Assembly: GCA_903828665.1 (NCBI GenBank)
Contig: CAIKMZ010000017.1
Location: 1 to 46,542, forward strand
Direction of reading: 5' to 3'
Length of the DNA: 46,542 nucleotides
Source of the DNA: an uncultured beta proteobacterium
GTDB taxonomy: Bacteria; Pseudomonadota; Gammaproteobacteria; Burkholderiales; Burkholderiaceae_C
The translations under genes were made by a program, and so were the position numbers. The notes under the pieces were generated by a model that was not told where the DNA came from, did no database searches, and saw nothing but the letters and a program-made list of their open reading frames with translations. Shown here piece after piece: positions 7,711-14,818 of the stretch (its first letter is position 1; each line of letters begins with the position of its first letter).

Positions 7711-7807
7711 GCAGTTCGGAAGGTCCGGGCCGATTATGTGCCGCTGCGTCGTCGTCCTGTGGTCGATTGAAAGATGGTGACGCCACGCCCAGGGACAATC
7801 CCGTTGT

Positions 7808-7849
7808 TTGTGTTATGTCAATCCGGCTGCCGGGGGGCCGGACTATATT
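7808..7849 (+). promoter_or_regulatory. Putative FNR/CRP-type activated promoter of the exporter operon
   Basis: An imperfect 5-4-5 repeat, TTGTG-TTAT-GTCAA (7808-7821), is followed 22 nt later by a good -10 hexamer TATATT (7844-7849). No -35 element is visible at the usual distance, as expected for an activator-dependent class II promoter. The right half-site is perfect for an FNR-like TTGAC/GTCAA dyad; the left half differs at two positions. Confidence 0.35.
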
Positions 7850-7926
7850 GACCAAGCGGGGGGTGGAAGCAGGCCTTGCTTTCCATTGTCCACCGCATCG
7901 GGACAACCCGGGAAGATCGAGATTCC

Positions 7927-8925
7927 ATGGCCTCTAGGAAAAAGAAGATCTTTGCGCTTGCAGCCGTGTCGGCTGTGCTGCTGATGTCGGCAGCGACGGT
8001 GTGGCGCACACCGCAACTCGCATTCTGGCAGTCAGCGCCGACGGCAAACAGCATGACGCTGTCGGGCAACATCGAAGCGCATGAGAGCGTGCTGAGCTTC
8101 AAGAGCGTGCAATCGCGCATCACCCAACTGCCGTTCAATGAAGGCCAGTGGGTGCGCAAGGGGACGGTGCTCGCCGTCGTCGATTCGAGCGACTACCAGC
8201 AGCAGATCGCCATTGCCGAAGCCAATCTCGCGGTGCAACGGCGCCAGCTCGATGCCGCGCGCCAAAATCTGGTGACGGCCGGGCGCACGCTGCTGGTCGA
8301 TCAAACCGACCTGAAACAACGCCGGCTCGATTACCAGCGCGCGCTCGACCTGCAGCAGCAGGGGTTTACGTCGAAGGCGGCGCTCGATCAGGCCGACACG
8401 GCCGTCAAGCAGGTCAGCGCCGTGCTGGAGCGGGATCAATCGCAGCAAGCCGCCGCCGCGCGCAATGTCGAGGTGGCGCAGGCCGGCGTGCAAGGCGTTG
8501 CGCAATCGGTGGCGCTGACGCGCATCATCCTGGGCTATACAACACTGACGGCGCCTTTTGACGGCGTTGTCACCGTGCGCCAGGCCGAGATTGGCGAGGT
8601 CGTCGTGCCGGGCACGCCGGTGCTGACGCTGGCCGACCTGGATCATGTCTGGTTGCGCGCCTACCTCAACGAAAGCGACCTGGGCCGCGTGCGCATCGGG
8701 CAGGCCGTTGTGGTCAGCAACGACAGCCACCCGAACAAGCGCTACCAGGGACGCGTTGCCTTTATCGCCGACAAGGCGGAGTTCACGCCCAAGAGCGTGG
8801 AAACGCACGCCGAGCGCGTCAATCTGGTCTACCGCGTCAAGATCGACATCGCTAATCCCGAGCATGAACTGGTGCCCGGCATGCCGGCGGACGCGAAAGT
8901 GGAACTGCAAGCAGCGGGGTCATGA
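7927..8925 (+). CDS. HlyD-family membrane-fusion adaptor (YbhG-like)
   Basis: A 332-residue periplasmic adaptor. It has an N-terminal membrane anchor (about residues 8-24), a first half of the barrel-sandwich (lipoyl) domain, a long coiled-coil hairpin rich in Gln, Ala and Leu (about 90-195), the second lipoyl half (TAPFDGVVTVRQAEIGEVVV) and a beta-barrel domain. It links inner-membrane ABC permeases to an outer-membrane channel. The ATG at 7927 is preferred over one at 7876 because the basic MASRKKK directly precedes the hydrophobic anchor. Its stop overlaps the start of the first ATPase gene, as in a tightly coupled operon equivalent to ybhGFSR. Confidence 0.9.
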   Translation: MASRKKKIFALAAVSAVLLMSAATVWRTPQLAFWQSAPTANSMTLSGNIEAHESVLSFKSVQSRITQLPFNEGQWVRKGTVLAVVDSSDYQQQIAIAEANLAVQRRQLDAARQNLVTAGRTLLVDQTDLKQRRLDYQRALDLQQQGFTSKAALDQADTAVKQVSAVLERDQSQQAAAARNVEVAQAGVQGVAQSVALTRIILGYTTLTAPFDGVVTVRQAEIGEVVVPGTPVLTLADLDHVWLRAYLNESDLGRVRIGQAVVVSNDSHPNKRYQGRVAFIADKAEFTPKSVETHAERVNLVYRVKIDIANPEHELVPGMPADAKVELQAAGS

Positions 8926-9872
8926 TGGGCGAGGCAGCCGCAGGCGTAATCCAAGTCTGTGGCCTGGTCAAGCGCTTCGACGCGCTGACGGCGGTCGACA
9001 ACCTCAACTTCACGGTCCAGCCCGGTGAAATCTTCGGCTTGGTCGGCCCCGACGGCTCCGGCAAGACGACGACGCTGCGCATGCTCGCCAGCGTGATGCG
9101 TCCGGACGAAGGCAGCATCGTCATCGATGGCGTCGATGTGCTGGCGCAGCCCGAGCAGGCCAAGCGCCATGTCAGCTACATGCCGCAGCGCTTCGGCCTG
9201 TACGAGGACCTGACAGTGCAGGAGAACATCCGCTTCTACGCCGACCTGTTTGAGGTGCCGCAGTCGAGCTGGACGGCCCGCGTTGACAGGCTGCTGCTCG
9301 CGGCCGACATGGCGGCGTTTCGCAAGCGCCTGGCCGGCCAGCTATCCGGCGGCATGAAGCAGAAGCTCGGCCTGATCTGCTCGCTCGTGCACACGCCGCG
9401 CGTGCTGCTGCTCGATGAACCGACCACCGGCGTCGATCCGGTATCGCGGCGCGAGTTTTGGCAAATCCTCTATTCGCTGCGTGCCGAGGGCGTGGCGATC
9501 CTGATTTCAACCGCCTACCTGGACGAGGCCGAGCGCTGCGACCGGCTCACCCTGCTGCATGCGGGATCGATGATGTATTGCGACACACCGGCCGGTCTCA
9601 AAGCGCGCATGCCGGGGGCCATGCTTGAAGTCGTGGCCGCCGATCCGCGCCGGGCGCTGGCGGTGCTGCGCGACCTGCCGGGGGTGCAAGGCGTGCTGCT
9701 GGTCGGTGTCGGGGTTCATGTCCACGTCGATGCGCCGCAGCGCCTGGCGTCTGTCGGCGCCGCGCTGGCAGCAGCCGGGGTGGCGATCACGACCATCGCG
9801 CAGGTCGAGCCGAGCATCGAAGACCTGTTTGTGGCGCTGCTCGACCAGGCACCCGTCGAGGAGAGCGCATGA
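8922..9872 (+). CDS. ABC transporter ATPase, first of a pair (YbhF N-half-like)
   Basis: A 316-residue ATP-binding subunit with Walker A GPDGSGKTT (42-50), a Q-loop around MPQRF, signature LSGGMKQK, Walker B VLLLDEPTTGVDP and the downstream ISTAYLDEAERCD. It energises the ABC-2 exporter together with the next gene. In E. coli the two ATPase units are fused in YbhF; here they are separate and overlap by 4 bp. Walker A has Asp for the usual Asn in its third position (GPDGSGK rather than GPNGSGK), which is tolerated. The ATG at 8922 is immediately followed by another at 8925. Confidence 0.9.
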   Translation: MMGEAAAGVIQVCGLVKRFDALTAVDNLNFTVQPGEIFGLVGPDGSGKTTTLRMLASVMRPDEGSIVIDGVDVLAQPEQAKRHVSYMPQRFGLYEDLTVQENIRFYADLFEVPQSSWTARVDRLLLAADMAAFRKRLAGQLSGGMKQKLGLICSLVHTPRVLLLDEPTTGVDPVSRREFWQILYSLRAEGVAILISTAYLDEAERCDRLTLLHAGSMMYCDTPAGLKARMPGAMLEVVAADPRRALAVLRDLPGVQGVLLVGVGVHVHVDAPQRLASVGAALAAAGVAITTIAQVEPSIEDLFVALLDQAPVEESA

Positions 9873-10831
9873 CGGCCAACGCAGCACCGGCGCAGATCGT
9901 GGTCGACGCCCTGGTCAAGCGCTTTGGCGATTTCGTCGCGGTCAACCGCGTGAGTTTCGAGGTGGCTCGCGGCGAGGTAATGGGTTTCATCGGCCCCAAC
10001 GGCGCCGGCAAGTCGACCCTGATCCGCATCCTGTGCGGGCTGCTGCGGCCCAGCGCCGGGCGCGCGCTGGTCGCCGGCATCGACGTGGCGCGGGACCCGG
10101 AGGGCGTGCGCCGGCGCATCGGCTACATGTCGCAGAAGTTCTCGCTCTACAACGACATGAGTGTGGTGGAGAACCTGCGCTTCTTCGGCGGCGTCTACGG
10201 CGTCTCGCGCGCCGACATGGCCGCGCGCTTGCGCTTCGCCGTCGACATGGCCGGTCTCACCGGTCGCGAGGATGCGCTGGTTGCCACGTTGGCCGGCGGC
10301 TGGAAGCAGCGCTTGGCGCTGGGCGCTGCGATCCTGCACCGGCCGGCGATCCTCTTTCTCGACGAGCCAACCTCGGGCGTCGATCCGAGTTCGCGCCGGC
10401 GCTTCTGGGAACTGATCCACGCGCTGGCACAAGACGGCGTCAGCGTCCTGGTCAGCACGCACTACATGGACGAGGCCGAGTATTGCGACCGCATTGCTCT
10501 GGTCAACCACGGGCGCCTGATCGCGCTGGGCTCGCCGCTCGAACTCAAGCAGCGTTCGCTCGGCGGCGAGTTGTTGGCCATTGAAGGCGAGCGCCTGGGC
10601 GACGCGATGGCGCCATTGCAGAGAGCGCCGGGCGTGCGCGATGTGGCCATGTTCGGCAGCGCCCTGCACGTGCTGGTCGATGAGGCCGCGCTGCGCCTGC
10701 CCGAACTCGAGCAACAGTTGACGGCGGCGGGCTGGACCAACGTGCGGGCCCGGCGCATCGATCCGTCGCTCGAAGACAGTTTTGTGCATCTCGTCGGCAG
10801 CAGTGCGGCGCAGGCGGGGGCCGCAGCATGA
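9869..10831 (+). CDS. ABC transporter ATPase, second of a pair (YbhF C-half-like)
   Basis: A 320-residue ATP-binding subunit with Walker A GPNGAGKST (42-50), Walker B AILFLDEPTSGVDP and a His in the switch STHYMDEAEYCD. The signature reads LAGGWKQRLALG instead of LSGGxxQ, so one of the two composite ATP sites may be weaker, as in many asymmetric ABC pairs. It overlaps the previous gene by ATGA and the following permease gene by 4 bp, so the five genes are probably translated as one coupled series. Confidence 0.9.
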   Translation: MTANAAPAQIVVDALVKRFGDFVAVNRVSFEVARGEVMGFIGPNGAGKSTLIRILCGLLRPSAGRALVAGIDVARDPEGVRRRIGYMSQKFSLYNDMSVVENLRFFGGVYGVSRADMAARLRFAVDMAGLTGREDALVATLAGGWKQRLALGAAILHRPAILFLDEPTSGVDPSSRRRFWELIHALAQDGVSVLVSTHYMDEAEYCDRIALVNHGRLIALGSPLELKQRSLGGELLAIEGERLGDAMAPLQRAPGVRDVAMFGSALHVLVDEAALRLPELEQQLTAAGWTNVRARRIDPSLEDSFVHLVGSSAAQAGAAA

Positions 10832-11964
10832 GATGGCGGCGCGTCAAGGCCATCCTGGTCAAGGAGAGCCTGCAGATCGTGCGCGATCCGCGCAGCCTTG
10901 TGATCGCGCTGCTGATTCCGCTGTTGCAGATGTTCCTGCTGGGCTACGGCATCAGTCTCGATGTCAAGCAGATACCGTTGTGCGCCTATGACCGTGAGGG
11001 CAGCCAGGCCTCGCAGGATCTGCTGCAGCGCTTTGCGGCCTCGCCCTACTTTGCGCTGCAGGGCCAGGCCGCCGACTATGCCGAGGTCGGTCGTAATTTG
11101 GACAATGGCCGCTGCCGCCTGGCCATCGTGATCCCGGCTGATTTCTCCCGGACGCTCAATGATGCCGGGCAGGGTGTGGTGCAGGCCTTGCTGGACGCAA
11201 CCGACACCAACACCGCCAGCCTCGCCGCCGGATACGCCGGTGCGGTGGTCGCCAGCTACTCCAGCGCGGTGCAGTTGAAGAGCATCGAGCGCCGCGGCGG
11301 CAGCGTGCAGACGCTGACACCGGTCGAGGTGCGCGCGCGCGTCTGGTTCAACGAGGACCTGGTGAGCCGCAACTTCATCATCCCCGGCGTCGTGGCGCTG
11401 GTCATGGCCATCGTCGGTGCGCAGCTGTCCTCGCTCACGATTGCGCGCGAATGGGAGCGCGGCACGATGGAACTGCTGATCTCCACACCAGTGAAGCCGT
11501 TGGAGCTGATGCTGGGCAAACTGCTGCCGTATTTCGTCGTCGGCATGATCGACGCCTGCATCTGCCTGGCGCTGGCGGTGTTCTGGTTCCAGGTGCCGTT
11601 TCGCGGCACGCTGCCGGCGATGGCCTTCACCACTGGGTTGTTCCTGACCGTGGTGCTGTGCATCGGCTACTACGTCTCGGTGTCGATCCGCAGCCAGGTC
11701 GGCGCCAGCCAGGTGGCGCTGCTGCTGACCATGCTGCCGACCACGCTGCTGTCGGGCTTTTCCTTTCCGATCGACCAGATGCCGCCGGCGGTGCAGACCG
11801 TGACATACCTGGTCAGCGGGCGCTACTACGTGACGATCCTCAAGGGGCTGTTTCTCAAAGGCGCGCCCTGGACCGAACTGCTGTTGCCGATCCTGTGCCT
11901 GACGCTGTATGCGCTCGTGATGATCCTGCTCGCAGCGCGCGCGTTTCGCAAGACGCTGGATTGA
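10828..11964 (+). CDS. ABC-2 type exporter permease (YbhS-like)
   Basis: A 378-residue permease with the ABC-2 layout: one N-terminal membrane segment (SLVIALLIPLLQMFLLGYGI), a large periplasmic domain of about 150 residues, then five or six membrane segments, with NFIIPGVVALVMAIVG and the cytoplasmic EREWERGTMELL-type coupling helix (here AREWERGTMELL) between. It works with the second permease and the two ATPases to export a hydrophobic or cationic substrate. The E. coli homologues have been linked to drug and Na+/Li+ efflux; the substrate here is not determined by sequence. Confidence 0.88.
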   Translation: MRWRRVKAILVKESLQIVRDPRSLVIALLIPLLQMFLLGYGISLDVKQIPLCAYDREGSQASQDLLQRFAASPYFALQGQAADYAEVGRNLDNGRCRLAIVIPADFSRTLNDAGQGVVQALLDATDTNTASLAAGYAGAVVASYSSAVQLKSIERRGGSVQTLTPVEVRARVWFNEDLVSRNFIIPGVVALVMAIVGAQLSSLTIAREWERGTMELLISTPVKPLELMLGKLLPYFVVGMIDACICLALAVFWFQVPFRGTLPAMAFTTGLFLTVVLCIGYYVSVSIRSQVGASQVALLLTMLPTTLLSGFSFPIDQMPPAVQTVTYLVSGRYYVTILKGLFLKGAPWTELLLPILCLTLYALVMILLAARAFRKTLD

Positions 11965-11978
11965 ACCTGGGTTGAGCC

Positions 11979-13112
11979 ATGCTACAACGCGTCTACCACC
12001 TGCTGCTCAAGGAGTTCCTGCAACTGCGGCGCGACAAGTCGGCGCGCCTGCGCCTGCTGGTGCCGCCCATCCTCCAGATGCTGCTGTTCGGCTACGCCGC
12101 CACCTTCGAGGTGTTCAACGTGGCCACCGTGATCTTCGACCAGGACCAGACGCAGGAGAGCCGCGCGCTGGTGGCCGACTTCGTGCACAGCAGCCGCTTC
12201 AAGCTCGTTGCGCCAGCGAGCGACCGGCGCGCCGTGCAAGACGCGGTGGAGAGCAGCACGGCGCAGGTCGGCATCGTCGTGCCGCAGGGATTTTCCGAAC
12301 TGCTGCGCAAGGGACAGACGGCGCCGCTGCAGGTGCTGGTCGATGGCACCAATTCGAACACAGCGCTGATCGCGCTCGGCTACGTCGGCCAGATTTCCGG
12401 CAGCTACGGCCAGCGCTATGCGCTGGACCTGGCACAGCGCACCGGGCGCACGCTGGGGCGGCCTATGGTCAATGTGCAGCTGCGCGAGCGCTACTGGTAC
12501 AACCCGAACCTCAACAGCCGCTGGTTCTTCATCCCGGGCCTGATCGGCACGCTCACGCTCATCACCATCGTCAACCTGACCGCCTTTGCCATCGTGCGCG
12601 AGCGCGAGGTCGGCACGCTCGAGCAGATTCTGGTGACGCCGATCCAGCCGATCGAGTTCATCATCGGCAAGACGCTGCCCTTCTTCCTGATCGGCCTGTT
12701 CGAGGTGCTGATCGTGGCGGTCTTCGGCATGCTCTGGTTTCAGGTGCCGTTCAAGGGCAATCCGCTGGTGCTGATGCTGGGCACCAGTCTGTTCCTGCTC
12801 AGCACGCTGGCCATCGGCCTGTTGATTTCGACCGTCTGCAAGACGCAGCAGCAGGCTTTTTCCTCGAACTTCTTTGTCCTCAATCCGATGTTCATCCTGT
12901 CGGGTTTCAGCTTTCCGATTTCGAGCATGCCCGACGCGCTGCAGTGGCTCACCTACCTCGATCCCCTGCGTTATTTCCTGGTCATCATCCGCGCCACCTA
13001 CCTCAAGGGCGTTGGCCTGGACGTGTTGTGGCCGCAGATGGCGGCGCTGGCGGCGCTGAGCCTGAGCCTGTTTGCCGTGGCTGTGCTGCGCCTGCACAAG
13101 TCACTGGACTAA
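11979..13112 (+). CDS. ABC-2 type exporter permease (YbhR-like)
   Basis: A 377-residue permease paralogous to the preceding one, with the same order: N-terminal membrane segment (LLVPPILQMLLFGYAATF), extracytoplasmic domain, RWFFIPGLIGTLTLI, coupling helix VREREVGTLEQIL, and several C-terminal membrane segments ending near FAVAVLRLHK. It starts 14 bp after the previous stop and is the last gene of the operon. It converges with the universal stress gene, only 4 bp from the latter's stop codon, and no terminator is visible between them, so antisense read-through is possible. Confidence 0.88.
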   Translation: MLQRVYHLLLKEFLQLRRDKSARLRLLVPPILQMLLFGYAATFEVFNVATVIFDQDQTQESRALVADFVHSSRFKLVAPASDRRAVQDAVESSTAQVGIVVPQGFSELLRKGQTAPLQVLVDGTNSNTALIALGYVGQISGSYGQRYALDLAQRTGRTLGRPMVNVQLRERYWYNPNLNSRWFFIPGLIGTLTLITIVNLTAFAIVREREVGTLEQILVTPIQPIEFIIGKTLPFFLIGLFEVLIVAVFGMLWFQVPFKGNPLVLMLGTSLFLLSTLAIGLLISTVCKTQQQAFSSNFFVLNPMFILSGFSFPISSMPDALQWLTYLDPLRYFLVIIRATYLKGVGLDVLWPQMAALAALSLSLFAVAVLRLHKSLD

Positions 13113-13116
13113 GCGC

Positions 13117-13578
13117 TCATTTGCGCAGGGCTTCCAGGGCCCGCACCAGCAGCACCGGTACCGGCGCGGTGCGCACGATCTGCTCGGCGTCACTGCCGAG
13201 CAGCATGCGCCCGACACCGCGCCGGCCGTGGGTCCCGATCACGATGAGGTCGGCCGGCCATTGCCGGGCCTGCTCGGCCACGATTTCCGACAGGCGCTCG
13301 GGCAGATTGTCGAAGAGCTTGGTGTCGACCGGGACCTTCTGTTGTTCGACGCGGGTCTTGGCCTCCTGCAGGATCTGCTCGCCGAATTCCCGCATTCTCG
13401 GGATCAGGTCAGCGGCGTAAGCGCCGTAGACTTCGAAGCCGGTGGAGAACATCAGCGCGTCCACGAGGTGGATCAGACGCAGGCTGGCGCCGGTGAGCTT
13501 GGCCAGCTTGATGGCCTCGTCCAGACCCTGGTTCGACGTCGGGCTGCCGTCGACAGGGACAAGAATGTGCTGGTACAT
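13117..13578 (-). CDS. Universal stress protein (UspA family)
   Basis: A 153-residue single Usp domain starting MYQHILVPVDGS. The ATP-binding loop GTHGRRGVGRMLLGS matches the G-x2-G-x9-G(S/T) pattern of ATP-binding Usp proteins, and the C-terminus (VPVLLVR) is typical. The start at 13578 is fixed by a strong GGAGGT Shine-Dalgarno sequence a few bases upstream. It diverges from the nitroreductase gene, and an FNR-like box lies in the 179-bp gap, so induction under low oxygen is plausible. Usp proteins of this type are commonly induced by starvation or anoxia. Confidence 0.9.
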   Translation of the reverse strand: MYQHILVPVDGSPTSNQGLDEAIKLAKLTGASLRLIHLVDALMFSTGFEVYGAYAADLIPRMREFGEQILQEAKTRVEQQKVPVDTKLFDNLPERLSEIVAEQARQWPADLIVIGTHGRRGVGRMLLGSDAEQIVRTAPVPVLLVRALEALRK

Positions 13579-13627
13579 GGGGCACCTCCGAAAACAGCGG
13601 CAGACCGCGGGTCGGCTTGCGGCATTC

Positions 13628-13695
13628 ATTGTCTGCGCCGACGATGCGGTCTATTTGACAACCATCAACGCAATCCGCCGTCGCGCCACTACATT
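13628..13695. promoter_or_regulatory. FNR/Anr-type box with -10 elements on both strands
   Basis: The dyad TTGAC-AACC-ATCAA (13655-13668) fits the FNR-type TTGAT-N4-ATCAA consensus with one difference. Going left on the reverse strand, GACAAT (13628-13633) lies 21 nt from the box; going right, TACATT (13690-13695) also lies 21 nt away. Each side therefore has the class II spacing (box centre near -41) for the universal stress gene and the nitroreductase operon respectively. Confidence 0.6.
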
Positions 13696-13757
13696 GACCT
13701 GGCAAACCGGGCCGCATCGATTGATGTTGCCGGATCACAAGCGCAACGGAGGTCAAC

Positions 13758-14336
13758 ATGGTGCAGTCGCCTGGCAACATGACTTTGCAGGATGCGATCG
13801 GCGGACGCTGTTCGGTGCGCGCCTATGCGCCTGAGCAGATCGACCGGACAACCCTGGATGCACTCATGGCGGCGGCCGTGCGCGCGCCAACGGCGATGCA
13901 CGCCGAGCCGTGGCAATTTGTCATCGTGCAGGACGCCGATCGACTCAAGCGCCTGTCGGACCGCGCCAAGGCGGCGCTCGCGGCCGACGCGCGCCTGCAT
14001 CCCGATCGCCGCCACGCCGATATCTTCGCGAAGCCGCAATTCAATGTCTTTTATGACGCGCCAAGCCTGATCATTATTTGCGCCAGCGCGCCCGGGTCGT
14101 TTGCGGAAGCCGACTGCTGGCTGGCGGCGCAGAACCTCATGCTGTGCGCGCATGCGCTGGGTCTGGGTACCTGCGTCATCGGGTCGGCGGTCGCGGCGCT
14201 GAACCTGCCTGACGTGAAACTCGAACTCGGGATGCCCGTGGGATCGCTGGCGGTCGCGCCGATCATTGTTGGTCACCCGCGCGGCGCAACCGCGCCCGGT
14301 GCGCGCAAGGCGCCGCAAGTCCTGGCCTGGCGGTGA
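13758..14336 (+). CDS. Nitroreductase-family flavoprotein
   Basis: A 192-residue nitroreductase-fold protein. The N-terminal GGRCSVRAYAPEQIDR and the following RAPTAMHAEPWQFVIV match the FMN-binding segments of the family, and GLGTCVIGSA near residue 135 is the usual second FMN contact. It is a short, single-domain form. A clear Shine-Dalgarno sequence (GGAGGT, 13748-13753) precedes the ATG. Such enzymes reduce nitro compounds, quinones or other electron acceptors with NAD(P)H. Its stop overlaps a possible GTG start of the molybdenum-hydroxylase small subunit, which suggests one operon and a possible redox partnership (inference). Confidence 0.88.
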   Translation: MVQSPGNMTLQDAIGGRCSVRAYAPEQIDRTTLDALMAAAVRAPTAMHAEPWQFVIVQDADRLKRLSDRAKAALAADARLHPDRRHADIFAKPQFNVFYDAPSLIIICASAPGSFAEADCWLAAQNLMLCAHALGLGTCVIGSAVAALNLPDVKLELGMPVGSLAVAPIIVGHPRGATAPGARKAPQVLAWR

Positions 14337-14341
14337 GCGCG

Positions 14342-14818
14342 ATGAACACGACGATACGCTTTGTTCTCAACGGACACCCGGTCGCCCTCGAGGGCGATGA
14401 TGAGCGCATGCTGCTGTGGGTTCTGCGCACGGATCTGGAACTCACCGGCACCAAGTACGGCTGCGGCGAAGGCCTGTGCGGCGCCTGCACCGTGATGGTT
14501 GCGGGCAAGGCGGTGCATGCCTGCACGACCGCATTGAAGGCGATTGCCGGCAAGGAAGTCGTGACGATCGAGGGCCTTGCGCGCGACGGCAGGCTGCACC
14601 CGCTGCAGCAGGCTTTCATCGACCACGGCGCGTTTCAGTGCGGCTATTGCACATCGGGGATGCTGATGGACGCAGCGGTGTTCCTGAGCGGGCATCCCAA
14701 ACCCACCCGAGAGGAGATCATCCGGCACATGGAACACAACCTTTGCCGCTGCGGAACCCAGCAGCGCGTGATTGAGGCGATCGAATCCGTGGTCGCCGCA
14801 ACCGGGGGCTCATCGTGA
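14342..14818 (+). CDS. [2Fe-2S] small subunit of a molybdenum hydroxylase (IorA/XDH type)
   Basis: A 158-residue protein with two [2Fe-2S] sites. The plant-ferredoxin-like N-terminal domain has C41, C46, C49 and C61 (CGEGLCGACT..C), and the C-terminal four-helix domain has C100, C103, C135 and C137 (CGYC..CRC). This is the electron-transfer subunit of xanthine oxidase-family enzymes. The ATG at 14342 is used; a GTG at 14333 would overlap the nitroreductase stop. The large-subunit GTG overlaps its stop by 4 bp. No FAD subunit gene follows, as in isoquinoline 1-oxidoreductase and aldehyde dehydrogenases that pass electrons to a cytochrome. Confidence 0.92.
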   Translation: MNTTIRFVLNGHPVALEGDDERMLLWVLRTDLELTGTKYGCGEGLCGACTVMVAGKAVHACTTALKAIAGKEVVTIEGLARDGRLHPLQQAFIDHGAFQCGYCTSGMLMDAAVFLSGHPKPTREEIIRHMEHNLCRCGTQQRVIEAIESVVAATGGSS

